In this document: piece by piece, positions 9,879 through 18,508 of the stretch
Numbering within the stretch: position 1 is the first letter of the stretch
Layout of the letters: every line of letters starts with the position of its first letter
Source of the DNA: DYJE01 sp041660385
Lineage (GTDB): Bacteria > Desulfobacterota > Desulfobacteria > Desulfobacterales > Desulfolunaceae
Assembly: GCA_041660385.1 (NCBI GenBank)
Contig: JBAZWJ010000031.1
Location: forward strand, 1 to 64,000
Length of the DNA stretch: 64,000 bases
Direction of reading: 5' to 3'
Position numbers and translations under genes: made by a program
The notes under the pieces: model-generated
Seen by the model: only the letters and a program-made list of their open reading frames with translations
Told to the model about the DNA's origin: nothing
The model's database searches: none

Positions 9879-9946
9879 CAACCTATATAAGAACAGTGAT
9901 TCGGATGCTTCATACCACCTTCGTCAACTTGGTAACTTACATTGTG

Positions 9947-10022
9947 TGGTGGGCCCACCTGGGTTCGAACCAGGGACCGACCGGTTATGAGCCGGTGGCT
10001 CTACCAGCTGAGCTATGGGCCC
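9947..10022 (-). tRNA. tRNA with CAU anticodon (elongator Met or Ile2)
   Basis: A complete 76-nt cloverleaf on the minus strand with 7-bp acceptor stem GGGCCCA/TGGGCCC, D-arm AGCTCAGCTGGTAGAGC, anticodon loop CTCATAA, T-arm GGTTCGAACC and an encoded CCA end. The G1-C72 pair excludes initiator tRNA-Met. CAU tRNAs can be elongator Met or lysidine-modified Ile2; I cannot separate these by eye. Confidence 0.95.
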
Positions 10023-10076
10023 TCAAGTGCCTTGGAGTCACGTTAAATAACCCCAGGACATGGTGTTTGTCAAGTT

Positions 10077-11888
10077 TTATATTTCGATAAAACTCTTGAG
10101 TTTCTTGCTTCTCGTGGGGTGTCTCAACTTCCTCAAAGCCTTGGCTTCAATTTGCCTGATTCGCTCACGGGTTACGGCAAAATCCTTACCCACTTCCTCA
10201 AGGGTATGATCGGCTTTTTCACCAATACCAAAACGCATACGGAGTACTTTTTCTTCTCTGGGCGTAAGAGTGGCAAGAACCTTTCTGGTTTTTTCCGCAA
10301 GGTTCATGCTGACCGCCGCATCCGAAGGCAGCATAAACTTCTTGTCTTCGATAAAATCTCCAAGATGGCTGTCTTCCTCTTCTCCGATGGGAGTTTCAAG
10401 GGATATAGGCTCACGGGCAATTTTAAGGACACGACGAACTTTATCCAGAGGAATCTCCATCTTTTCCGCAATTTCCTCAGGCGTTGGTTCTCTACCCAGT
10501 TCTTGAACAAGATAACGGGATGTACGTATCAGCTTGTTGATGGTTTCGATCATATGAACAGGAATACGGATAGTTCGAGCCTGGTCGGCAATGGCTCTTG
10601 TAATCGCCTGCCTGATCCACCAGGTCGCGTAAGTACTGAATTTATAACCCCTTCTGTACTCGAACTTATCCACAGCCTTCATGAGGCCGATATTCCCCTC
10701 CTGAATAAGATCCAGAAACTGGAGTCCCCGGTTCGTATATTTCTTGGCAATGCTCACCACCAGACGGAGATTGGCTTTAACCAGTTCGCTTTTGGCTAGT
10801 TTTGATTTTTGACGCCCGTCTTCAATGGATGATACAATTCGGGACAACACCCTGTTGTTTGCTTTGATGGCGTATTCACGTTTATCAATCTGGTTCTGGA
10901 TGTATTTGATATCAGAGAAAAGTCTTACCCTTCGTGAATCATCCAGGTCACAACGGTCTTTTGACCATGTCGGCCCTTCATCACCTAAAATCACAGACCT
11001 GAACTCCGTGACACTGGAATTAAAGGATTCAGCGCAACGGATGATGACCTTGTTCATTTCCTCGAACCATTCAATCTGCTCCTTGATGATTTTATCAACC
11101 TTTTCGGTAACACCCACTTCAAGACGCCATTCTTTGAGGAGGTTGAAGATTTTATCCGTTCTCCTTCCAATGGCACGCCTGGTTTTTCTTTGTTCATCAT
11201 GGTCGAGTTCGAGTTCTTCGTTGTAAAGCTTTTCACGAAGTTCAACGTTTTCGTCATGAACCGCTCTGATGCTGTCAATGGTGGCAAGGAAACTGTCTAC
11301 CTGGATCTGTTCATCCACCATTCCGTCACCCTCGTCAATATCCCTTAAAACGTGCTTGGGTCTCAGACGACCGTCCCGGATACTGTCCGAAAGAGAGAGG
11401 ATATAATCAATGGCAAGAGTGGTGTCCAGCTGACATCTTAAGACTTCCTGATCACCGATCTCTATTTTTTTTGCAATTTCTATTTCACCTTCACGGCTGA
11501 GAAGAGTGACAAGCCCCATTTCACGCAGATACATTTTTACAGGGTCAGTAACCGTACCAAAATCAGTAGCAGTTGCCGTTTCATCGGCTTCTTCCCTTTC
11601 CTTATCCATGTAGATGTCGTCTTTGGTCAGCTTACTTCCGCTCATTTTTTTATCTTCAACCAGATCATCGAAGTCTTCCTCTTTTTCCACGAGCTGAATA
11701 CCCATTTCGGAAAAACCCAGGAAAATCTCATCAAGCTGATCCGATGATGCAACTTCTTCAGGAAGCCCTTCGTTAACTTCATCGTAAGTAAGATACCCTT
11801 TCTTCTTACCTTCCACGATCAACTCTTTCATGAGTTCCAGCTGTGTTTTCTTATATTCATCTCCACTGGTTATGGACTTTCTGGTCAT
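10077..11888 (-). CDS. rpoD: RNA polymerase primary sigma factor sigma-70
   Basis: A 603-residue housekeeping sigma factor. Region 1.1 is at the N-terminus; region 1.2 includes TDPVKMYLREMG. A large acidic non-conserved region follows, then region 2 with FLDLIQEGNIGLMKAVDKF and YKFSTYATWWIRQAI (-10 recognition and melting), region 3, and region 4.2 with TLEEVGKDFAVTRERIRQIE (-35 recognition). The length and large insertion fit proteobacterial RpoD. The start ATG overlaps the dnaG stop by four bases and has GGAGG upstream inside dnaG, the classic macromolecular-synthesis operon arrangement. Confidence 0.97.
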   Translation of the reverse strand: MTRKSITSGDEYKKTQLELMKELIVEGKKKGYLTYDEVNEGLPEEVASSDQLDEIFLGFSEMGIQLVEKEEDFDDLVEDKKMSGSKLTKDDIYMDKEREEADETATATDFGTVTDPVKMYLREMGLVTLLSREGEIEIAKKIEIGDQEVLRCQLDTTLAIDYILSLSDSIRDGRLRPKHVLRDIDEGDGMVDEQIQVDSFLATIDSIRAVHDENVELREKLYNEELELDHDEQRKTRRAIGRRTDKIFNLLKEWRLEVGVTEKVDKIIKEQIEWFEEMNKVIIRCAESFNSSVTEFRSVILGDEGPTWSKDRCDLDDSRRVRLFSDIKYIQNQIDKREYAIKANNRVLSRIVSSIEDGRQKSKLAKSELVKANLRLVVSIAKKYTNRGLQFLDLIQEGNIGLMKAVDKFEYRRGYKFSTYATWWIRQAITRAIADQARTIRIPVHMIETINKLIRTSRYLVQELGREPTPEEIAEKMEIPLDKVRRVLKIAREPISLETPIGEEEDSHLGDFIEDKKFMLPSDAAVSMNLAEKTRKVLATLTPREEKVLRMRFGIGEKADHTLEEVGKDFAVTRERIRQIEAKALRKLRHPTRSKKLKSFIEI

Positions 11889-13729
11889 ATACTCTTGCCT
11901 CCTCCGATTCCGGAATTAAATATCTTTTTCTGGCTCAAACCTTGTTTTTTCATTGTCTTTGAATACACATTCTTCTCATGAATCAGCTTGATCAAAAGGT
12001 CCTGATCATTTGTTTCTTCTGCAAGTCTGATTCTCTGAGAAAGGGTGTTTTCATTCTTCTTTTTGTTCGTGATGTACTGATGGATCAAATTGACACAATT
12101 TTTATAAAGATAAGGAATATCTCCTATAGCGAGTCCTGTTATAAGTCGTCTCGTGGCTTCATCCGAAGCGCGGTTTGTAAGAACAGCCGCCATATCATTG
12201 GCATTTCCCTTGTATTCCATAATCATGGTTCCGATGGTTTTGAAACTTGGCTCATCCAAATGTTCAACCACACCATATTCACGACATTCTTCAATAATAT
12301 CAGGATACTGAAGCATCATGGAAACAATCTGCCGTTCCATGTCAATAAAACGCGACAGAGTCTTTCCAGGGCTCGTCATGGGAAGTGAGCTTTGCCCTGT
12401 CCTGCCATCCGATTCATACCCCTGTTCTGCCGGTGTATGCTCCTTGACCTTCTCATGAACAGCTTTTTCATCCACACCAATCTTATGTGCAAGGTCCCTG
12501 ATATATAAGGAACGTGCAACAGGATCTTCAATCATCCCAATGACGCTTTTCATATCATTGATCACAGCTATTCGCCCCTCAATGGACAGGCCGTGTTTTT
12601 TAACAGATGATTCGGATAAAAAAGGGACAATACCCAGGGCTTTCTCCGATGCCATTCTGAATTGATCAGGCCCGAACGCCCTGATAAAGGTATCCGGATC
12701 ATGAGGCTTGGGAAGAACAAGAATATCGGCACTGACAAATTCTTTTTGAAAAACAGGAATACTCCGTGCGGCTGCATGGATTCCAGCTTCATCAGAATCA
12801 AATACCAGAACGAATTTTGTCACGCCACACCGGCTCAGCATACGCACGTGGTCCCGAGTCAAAGCTGTACCCAGCGTTGCAACCACATTGGTTATACCAT
12901 GCATATAAAGAGCCAGAAGATCAAAATACCCTTCGACAATATGGACAACACCCGTTTCCCTTAATGCCTGCCTTGTTCGATCCAAACCATAAAGAGACCT
13001 GCTCTTGTTATAGACCGGTGTTTCAGGGGAGTTCAGGTATTTGGGAAGAGACTGGTCCATAACCCTTCCGCCAAACCCAATAACACGCTGCCCCATGTCA
13101 CTTATCGGGAAAATGATGCGGTTCCTGAAGCGGTCATAATATCTTTCATTGTTTTTTGAAACAATGAGGCCTGATTTTTCCCCTAAATCCCTTGGGATTC
13201 TCTTTCGGGAGAAAAAACGGCAGAGATTGTCCCAACCATCGGGAACAAAACCCAGGTTAAATTCTTCAGCAACAGAACCGGTCATTCCCCTCTCTTTCAA
13301 GTAAGCACGGGCGATTTTCCCCTGCTCACCATCAAACAGAACCGATTTGAAATAACCCATGGCCTCTTTGTTTACGGAATAAATGGCTTCTCTTTCATTT
13401 TCTTCCCGCCTTGATGAAGGGCTCATCTCTTTTTCAGGGATGGGAATGCCGTATTTTCCCGCAAGCATTCGAACAGACTCGGGAAAAGATACACCGTCCC
13501 TTTTCATCACAAAGCTGAAAACATTCCCTCCAACCCCGCAACCGAAGCAATGGAAGATGGCCCGTGAAGGATTCACTGAAAACGATGGTGTTTTCTCCGA
13601 ATGAAACGGACATAACCCCATGTAATGATGACCTGTTTTCTTCAGTTGAACACTTTCAGAAACCACATCAAGAATATCAGCCGCATTCCGGATCGTTTCA
13701 ACAATATCTTCAGGGATTAAAAAGGCCAA
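11885..13729 (-). CDS. dnaG: DNA primase
   Basis: A 614-residue primase that makes RNA primers for replication. The CHC2 zinc-binding domain is at the N-terminus (GLCPFHSEKTPSF, then FHCFGCGVGG). The TOPRIM core is central, with VEGYFDLLAL and the metal-binding LVFDSDEAG. A C-terminal helicase-interaction domain follows. The start is TTG (LAFLIPED read as Met), preceded by GGAG about 12 bases upstream. It forms a translationally coupled pair with rpoD downstream. No rpsU gene is seen upstream. Confidence 0.97.
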   Translation of the reverse strand: MAFLIPEDIVETIRNAADILDVVSESVQLKKTGHHYMGLCPFHSEKTPSFSVNPSRAIFHCFGCGVGGNVFSFVMKRDGVSFPESVRMLAGKYGIPIPEKEMSPSSRREENEREAIYSVNKEAMGYFKSVLFDGEQGKIARAYLKERGMTGSVAEEFNLGFVPDGWDNLCRFFSRKRIPRDLGEKSGLIVSKNNERYYDRFRNRIIFPISDMGQRVIGFGGRVMDQSLPKYLNSPETPVYNKSRSLYGLDRTRQALRETGVVHIVEGYFDLLALYMHGITNVVATLGTALTRDHVRMLSRCGVTKFVLVFDSDEAGIHAAARSIPVFQKEFVSADILVLPKPHDPDTFIRAFGPDQFRMASEKALGIVPFLSESSVKKHGLSIEGRIAVINDMKSVIGMIEDPVARSLYIRDLAHKIGVDEKAVHEKVKEHTPAEQGYESDGRTGQSSLPMTSPGKTLSRFIDMERQIVSMMLQYPDIIEECREYGVVEHLDEPSFKTIGTMIMEYKGNANDMAAVLTNRASDEATRRLITGLAIGDIPYLYKNCVNLIHQYITNKKKNENTLSQRIRLAEETNDQDLLIKLIHEKNVYSKTMKKQGLSQKKIFNSGIGGGKSI

Positions 13730-13865
13730 AACAAAAGGATCTCCATCCCGCTATTACAACAAAATCAAAGTCGTTGGCGTGAAGTCCCTTTCAACCAATG
13801 ACCATAGGGACATGAGACGAATCCCATACCCATAAATTAAATATGCCAATATTCTGCCACCTCTA

Positions 13866-13976
13866 ATGGGTTACGCTAAAGCCTCACCCATCCTACAATT
13901 CAGTGTGTAGGATGGGTGGAGCCAAAGCGTAACCCATCGCTTCCATGCGATAATCATGGATGTATTTTATTGCCAG
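13866..13976. repeat. Imperfect palindrome plus extended repeat, copy A
   Basis: Two 31-base arms (13866-13896 and 13907-13937) starting GTAGGATGGGTG and ending GCGTAACCCAT pair at 26 of 31 positions around a 10-base loop. The right arm and the next ~40 bases recur inverted at 14831-14896, beyond the lipoprotein gene. No gene is seen in the rest of the 13730-14111 gap. Confidence 0.85.
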
Positions 13977-14111
13977 GTTAATATATTTCCAATAAGTTCA
14001 ATTTACGGAACCGGCGAAGATCCGATCTTCTGGCCGCGCCATAATTCCACAGACGTTCCCCAAGTACAATGGGAAAACTAAGATCGCATTCTTTTTTGTC
14101 AATCAAGGCAA

Positions 14112-14750
14112 TCACGGATGATCACTGATATATTCTTCAAGGGCGTCATCGATGGCTTTCAATGCCATTTCTTCGGCTTCAACCCAGCGTCCTTTTCTTT
14201 TCATAAAAGACCCGATATTCAGGATGTTGCTTAAAAGGGGTTTCTGGGTTTCGTCGAACTCGCAATGAAAAAGAACATGCCCATCGGAAATTCGAATGAT
14301 TTTCATATCAAAAGCGACCCTCGATGGTTCGCTCACCGAATAGTTTCCGCCCTTCCTGTCTTTATAATGAAATATCCGCCCTATAAGAAATGCTTCTTTC
14401 AGGTTGTATCCTTCTAATGGCATGACACCGGAATAATACGAAAGCGCCTCCACATCCTTTTTTTTCAGTTCAGGCATCAGGGTCACATTAAGTCCTGTTT
14501 TTGCACTCAATATATTGACCAGATGTTCTGTCATGACGGAAGACGCATTTTCACCGATGGTCTTAATATCCTGACCATCAAAAGGAACAGCACAATCCAT
14601 ACAGAAAAAAGGAAAAACACCGATGGCTTTCAGATCATTCATGGCCGGTTGCATTTCTTTTTTCATACCGGTCTCACATGCGGCAAGCATTAAGAGGCCC
14701 AATGATACGACGGAAAGAAGTAAGTATTTAAATCGTTTATCGATTATCAT
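14112..14750 (-). CDS. Predicted outer-membrane or periplasmic lipoprotein
   Basis: A 212-residue protein with a lipoprotein signal: hydrophobic stretch about 9-22, lipobox LMLAAC with Cys25 as lipidation site. The mature part has a mixed alpha/beta pattern with the blocks FLIGRIFHYKDRKGGNY, FDMKIIRISDGHVLFHCEFDE and RKGRWVEAEEMA. This resembles unnamed lipoproteins of sulfate reducers whose fold is similar to LpoB/TolB-N-type domains; that likeness is from memory and weak. Function unknown. It stands alone, flanked on both sides by inverted copies of one intergenic repeat. Confidence 0.75.
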   Translation of the reverse strand: MIIDKRFKYLLLSVVSLGLLMLAACETGMKKEMQPAMNDLKAIGVFPFFCMDCAVPFDGQDIKTIGENASSVMTEHLVNILSAKTGLNVTLMPELKKKDVEALSYYSGVMPLEGYNLKEAFLIGRIFHYKDRKGGNYSVSEPSRVAFDMKIIRISDGHVLFHCEFDETQKPLLSNILNIGSFMKRKGRWVEAEEMALKAIDDALEEYISDHP

Positions 14751-14830
14751 GATTCTAAATCCAATCTCGTTTTCTTAAGAAATACCGGCCACCCCTGCAA
14801 CGTTTCACCGTTTCCATGTATATCAACACA

Positions 14831-14896
14831 GCAACAAAATACATCCATATTTATCGTATGGAAGCGATGGGTTGCGCTTTGGCTCCACCCATCCTA
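14831..14896. repeat. Inverted copy B of the lipoprotein-flanking repeat
   Basis: The reverse complement matches 13910-13976 closely over about 66 bases (shared AGGATGGGTGGAGCCAAAGC, CCCATCGCTTCCAT, GGATGTATTTT). Only one arm of the palindrome is present. Confidence 0.85.
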
Positions 14897-14957
14897 ATTG
14901 ATCCTAAGCCTGCAATTTTTCGTTTGTATGGGTTGACGTTCCTGAAAGTATATCCGA

Positions 14958-15548
14958 TCAAATGACACCTTTAGTGGAATGATGCCCCTTGATCCGTTCA
15001 TCAATGGTCACAGCCCAGTCCAAGGCACGCCCAAGAGCCTTAAAAACAGATTCGATAATATGATGAGCATTTTCACCGTAGCGCACATTGACATGGAGGT
15101 TCATCCCTCCTTTCATGGCGAACGCATGGAGAAATTCCTTCACATCACGGGTGTCGAAGGTTCCGCACATACCAAGGTTGTCTGGAACATGGTAAACAAG
15201 ATAGGGCCTGTTTGACAGGTCAAGGCTCACTTCGGACAGAGTTTCATCCATGGGGGTCACAGCATGTCCGTATCTGACAATCCCTTTACGCTCACCCAGA
15301 GCTTCGTTCACAAGTGAACCAAGGACAATACCCATATCTTCCACCGTATGATGGTTGTCCACGCCAATATCTCCCTGGGCCAGAATCGTCATATCAAAAA
15401 AACCATGTCGCGCAAAAAGATTGAGCATATGATCAAAAAATGGGATGCCGGTGGAAATATCCGCTGTTCCGCCTCCATCAAGATCAATAGACGCAGTTAT
15501 CCGTGTTTCGGATGTGTTTCTTTCAATCCGAGCGGTTCGATTCATCAT
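14958..15548 (-). CDS. hisB: Imidazoleglycerol-phosphate dehydratase
   Basis: A 196-residue enzyme of histidine biosynthesis that converts imidazoleglycerol phosphate to imidazole acetol phosphate. Manganese-binding motifs are DNHHTVEDMGI near residue 65 and GENAHHIIESVFKALG near residue 165. FFDHMLNLFARHGFFD near the N-terminus and the central PMDETLSEVSLDLSNRPY are also diagnostic. It is monofunctional, without the N-terminal HAD phosphatase of enterobacterial HisB. Two ATGs follow AAGGAAAC; either may be used. No other his gene is adjacent in the window. Confidence 0.96.
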   Translation of the reverse strand: MMNRTARIERNTSETRITASIDLDGGGTADISTGIPFFDHMLNLFARHGFFDMTILAQGDIGVDNHHTVEDMGIVLGSLVNEALGERKGIVRYGHAVTPMDETLSEVSLDLSNRPYLVYHVPDNLGMCGTFDTRDVKEFLHAFAMKGGMNLHVNVRYGENAHHIIESVFKALGRALDWAVTIDERIKGHHSTKGVI

Positions 15549-15761
15549 GTTTCCTTATGATTTTATGATTAACCGGTATCAAAAGAGATCGCCGTTACCA
15601 GTTGATTTAAAAATAAAATAGTGAAATGACTTGGTTTCCTTTAACAGATAATTCGGCAATGGTCAATTTAAAAAAGACATTCCTTTCATCCGGCCTTCAT
15701 CTATGGTATGGAATTCCGATTTTTAAATTATTATCAATGCCATTTCCTTAATAATAGCGTT

Positions 15762-15842
15762 GTAGGGGCGGGTTCCAAACCCGCCCGGACCCGGATTATG
15801 AGGCGGATCATGGGGCAAGGCAGGTTTTGAACCTGCCCCTAC
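15762..15842. repeat. Nested palindromic repeat (GTAGGGGC type)
   Basis: The ends GTAGGGGCGGGTT and AACCTGCCCCTAC are inverted, and each arm is itself a palindrome (GGCGGGTT..AACCCGCC and GGCAGGTT..AACCTGCC). It resembles widespread intergenic repeats of proteobacteria. It directly abuts the next element. Confidence 0.8.
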
Positions 15843-16083
15843 GGACTTAAGGGCATGGCCGTCAGGCTAAGGCTTGAAATGATACAATCTGCTGAATCCC
15901 AAAGGGATTCCGTATCATAGCCCAGGGTTGCGGCAACGCCGCTACCCTGGGATCACCGACGAACATCCCCCAACCCCAAAGGGGTTGCGTCCGGATATTG
16001 GCGATTCATGGGAATGTTACGCAGCCCCGTTGGGGCAAAAAAACTGATTTTTGCCTTTAGCCTGACGGCTATGGACTTAAGGG
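15843..16083. repeat. MITE-like element with terminal inverted repeats and 11-bp flanking direct repeats
   Basis: The direct repeat GGACTTAAGGG occurs at 15843-15853 and 16073-16083. Just inside are inverted ends GCCGTCAGGCTAAGGC (15858-15873) and GCCTTTAGCCTGACGGC (16053-16069). Between them are several hairpins: AATCCCAAAGGGATT, CCCAGGG...CCCTGGG, CAACCCCAAAGGGGTTG and GCCCCGTTGGGGC. No coding capacity is seen. The element ends about 30 bases before the YcaO gene start and may carry its leader. Confidence 0.75.
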
Positions 16084-16112
16084 GCTCGGAAAATATTATT
16101 ATGGAGAAGAAG

Positions 16113-17855
16113 ATGAGCGTTACCTTGACGTTGAGCGATGCCTATAAGAAAGTCACAGATGATCAGGACAAAATTATAACCCCTGAGGAAACCGTCCGGA
16201 TTTTCAAAGAAAAAGCAGCAAACATCAACCTGGATATTCTTGAAAGCACCATGAGAATCGACAACGGACGGCTGGATATCCCCGTTTTTTTCAGCGTATG
16301 CGGAAAAGACGCCCAGAAAGTAACAGGCACGAACAAGCAGATGGGGAAAGGAGCCACTCCATCCCAGTCCGAAGCAAGCGCCGTCATGGAGCTAGCAGAA
16401 CGCTTCAGTTTTTTCTCATTTAAAAACAATAAGAAAAACTTTTTCACAGACACATGCAGGAACGTGGGCGAAAAAGCCATGCCTTTTGACCTGATCGCAA
16501 AATCAGTTCATGACAACAACACCGATGAAATTGAACACGTCCGGGAATTTTTTATGGATCTCCCGTTCCAGTGGACAGAGGCTTATAACCTCACACGTAA
16601 AAAATCCATGCTTGTTCCCTTTGACTGGTTTTTCATGATCAACGAGTTTAACGGACCATCAGCCGGAAACTGCAAAGAAGAAGCCATCTGCCAGGGAATC
16701 TCAGAAATCGTTGAACGGCATGTTTCTTCACGTGTCAGCATGGAAAAACGGCCTGTTCCGAGTATTGATCCCTGGACATCTCACGATCCCCTTGTCCATG
16801 AAATGCTCACAAAATATGAAAAAGCCGGTGTCCGCCTTGTGGTTTCAGATTTCACCCTTGACACAGGAATACCCACAATAGCCGTACTCGGCTGGGACCC
16901 TGCAACATTCCCGGAAGCAAGTGAAATCGTGTGGACAGCAGGCACAGCCCCCGATCCCCACAAAGCTCTGAGCAGAGCCTTGACCGAAGTGGCCCAGCTT
17001 GCCGGAGATTTCAATTCCAAATCAAATTACATCGCAAGCGGCCTTCCAAAGTTCCAGACCCTTGCTGAAGCAGATTACATCACAAACACTGAAAAAACTC
17101 TGACCATGCAGGATTTACCGGATCTTTCTGACATCAACATCCGTGTGGAAATCGAACGATACGTATCGACTCTCGAACAACGGGGCTTTGAAGTATTTCT
17201 CATCGACACCGCCCATGAAGGCCTTGCCATTCCCGCCTTTTACACCATTATCCCCGGAGCCCATTTCAGGGAAAGAGCAACAGGAACAAGCGTGGGCATG
17301 TTCACCGCCAAATTCATCACGGAAAACCTGGATACCAGGGAAGCCCTCTTGCGCTTGAAATCCATGGCGGAAAAACTACCCAACGCTTATTACATTCAGT
17401 TTTATCTCGGCCAGCTCTATCTTTCTCTGGAACGGCATGAAAAAGCTCTGGACTATTTCAAAACAGCCATAACTCTCAACCCTCAAGAGCAGGACATTCC
17501 TTCGATCTGCTCCTACACCGGAGTCTGCCTGAAAGACATGGAACGATACGAAGAAGCCCTTGTCATCTTAGAAAAAGGCGCCGAAACAGACAACGAACGG
17601 GAAGATATTTTCAACCTCATGGGTTTCTGCCATTTCAAACTGAAAAACCATGAACAGGCCATCGGTTGCTTCAAGCGCGTCATCGCCCTCAACCCCTCAT
17701 CAGCCATCGATTACGCCAACATTGCCTCCAACTACAGAGACATGGGCCAGCCAGACAAAGCCATATCCTACTACACCCTGGCCCTCACCCTGGATTCAAG
17801 CCTTGATTTCGCCCGAGATAATCTCGATAAACTCCGAAACAGCCCGGGGTGTTGA
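16113..17855 (+). CDS. YcaO-domain protein with C-terminal TPR repeats
   Basis: A 580-residue cytosolic protein. The YcaO ATP-dependent cyclodehydratase-like core spans about 20-400, with the nucleotide-binding signature GKGATPSQSEASAVMELAERFSF and later EEAICQGISEIVERH and LTEVAQLAGDF. YcaO enzymes activate amide carbonyls with ATP in RiPP azoline or thioamide formation; E. coli YcaO assists RimO in S12 methylthiolation. Three to four TPRs follow (about 410-575). The composition, YcaO plus TPR and no RiPP genes nearby, favours the housekeeping E. coli-like class over a peptide-natural-product role. A longer frame begins at 16008, but its first 35 codons lie largely in the repeat element; the chosen ATG follows GGAGAAGAAG. 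Confidence 0.85.
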   Translation: MSVTLTLSDAYKKVTDDQDKIITPEETVRIFKEKAANINLDILESTMRIDNGRLDIPVFFSVCGKDAQKVTGTNKQMGKGATPSQSEASAVMELAERFSFFSFKNNKKNFFTDTCRNVGEKAMPFDLIAKSVHDNNTDEIEHVREFFMDLPFQWTEAYNLTRKKSMLVPFDWFFMINEFNGPSAGNCKEEAICQGISEIVERHVSSRVSMEKRPVPSIDPWTSHDPLVHEMLTKYEKAGVRLVVSDFTLDTGIPTIAVLGWDPATFPEASEIVWTAGTAPDPHKALSRALTEVAQLAGDFNSKSNYIASGLPKFQTLAEADYITNTEKTLTMQDLPDLSDINIRVEIERYVSTLEQRGFEVFLIDTAHEGLAIPAFYTIIPGAHFRERATGTSVGMFTAKFITENLDTREALLRLKSMAEKLPNAYYIQFYLGQLYLSLERHEKALDYFKTAITLNPQEQDIPSICSYTGVCLKDMERYEEALVILEKGAETDNEREDIFNLMGFCHFKLKNHEQAIGCFKRVIALNPSSAIDYANIASNYRDMGQPDKAISYYTLALTLDSSLDFARDNLDKLRNSPGC

Positions 17856-17966
17856 AAGCGACCGCCTACAGTAAAAAAGAGATGGTATGGTGTACTTGTA
17901 GCGGTTTGAAATCATAAACGCCCTGGCCCGATTTAGAGGGTCAAGCTGGGCCAGCATTATTCGTTT

Positions 17967-18272
17967 CTACGCTTCTAAATTGAATCTTTTAAGCCAGTAT
18001 CCTGGCTTTCGATGCAAGTGCATCAACGCAAAAACCTTTACTGTGGTTCCATCATACGAATAAACAATTGCGAAAGGAAAGCGGTGTAAAAGATACCTTC
18101 GTGTTCCAGATACGTATGCTGGCCAGCTTTCCGGATATTCCCAAGTGTATTCCATTCCATGATCAAGCTCGTTCATGAACTGATCCTTCAATCCTTGCGA
18201 TTGACTTTCATACCACTTTTTAGCGCCTTCAATTTCAAGAAATGCCTGGGGATGGATGATAACCGGCGTCAA
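17967..18272 (-). CDS. ParE/RelE-family toxin
   Basis: A 101-residue basic protein of the RelE/ParE superfamily: EIEGAKKWYESQSQGL in helix 1-2, then RRYLLHRFPFAIVYSYDG and FALMHLHRKPGYW in the beta-sheet core. These toxins inhibit gyrase or cleave mRNA; the sequence does not tell which. The start is TTG overlapping the antitoxin stop (AATTGACG), with GAGGGG upstream, giving translational coupling. Confidence 0.88.
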   Translation of the reverse strand: MTPVIIHPQAFLEIEGAKKWYESQSQGLKDQFMNELDHGMEYTWEYPESWPAYVSGTRRYLLHRFPFAIVYSYDGTTVKVFALMHLHRKPGYWLKRFNLEA

Positions 18273-18496
18273 TTTTCACCCCTCAACCGTTTTTTTGCAT
18301 CATCCCAGGTCACAAATACGATACCTTCACGATTTACGTCGGCCATTCTTTTCTGAATTTCCTGCTGCCACTCTTTTTCAACGTCCGTATCTGTTTTCGC
18401 CTCAAGGCTTTCGATCAATTGTTCGGCTATAAATGCCCGTTGCTGTTGGGGCATGTTCATTGCTTTTTCCAAGATCGTCTCTACTTCTTTATTCAT
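18269..18496 (-). CDS. Antitoxin, putative addiction-module family
   Basis: A 75-residue acidic protein typical of the short antitoxins that partner RelE/ParE toxins: helical N-terminus with QQQRAFIAEQLIESLEA, C-terminus with VFVTWDDAKKRLRGE. The order antitoxin then toxin and the overlap support a functional pair. The ribosome site TAAGGAG is formed in part by the 5-bp target duplication of the IS just upstream, so the element's end now replaces the native promoter region. Confidence 0.88.
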   Translation of the reverse strand: MNKEVETILEKAMNMPQQQRAFIAEQLIESLEAKTDTDVEKEWQQEIQKRMADVNREGIVFVTWDDAKKRLRGEN

Positions 18497-18508
18497 GGTT
18501 TCTCCTTA

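Noticed and set aside
9947..10022. Initiator tRNA-fMet
   Set aside because: It has a G1-C72 pair; initiators have a mismatch at 1-72.
10119..10799. 226-codon plus-strand frame
   Set aside because: Antisense shadow of rpoD regions 2-4; no family match.
15762..16083. CRISPR array
   Set aside because: The palindromes differ from each other and are not evenly spaced; no cas genes in the window.
16008..16112. N-terminal extension of the YcaO protein
   Set aside because: The extra 35 codons are encoded largely by the palindromic element; the ATG at 16113 has a good ribosome site.
16113..17855. RiPP thiazole/thioamide cluster
   Set aside because: No precursor peptide, TfuA, E1-like or dehydrogenase genes nearby; TPR fusion fits a housekeeping-type YcaO better.
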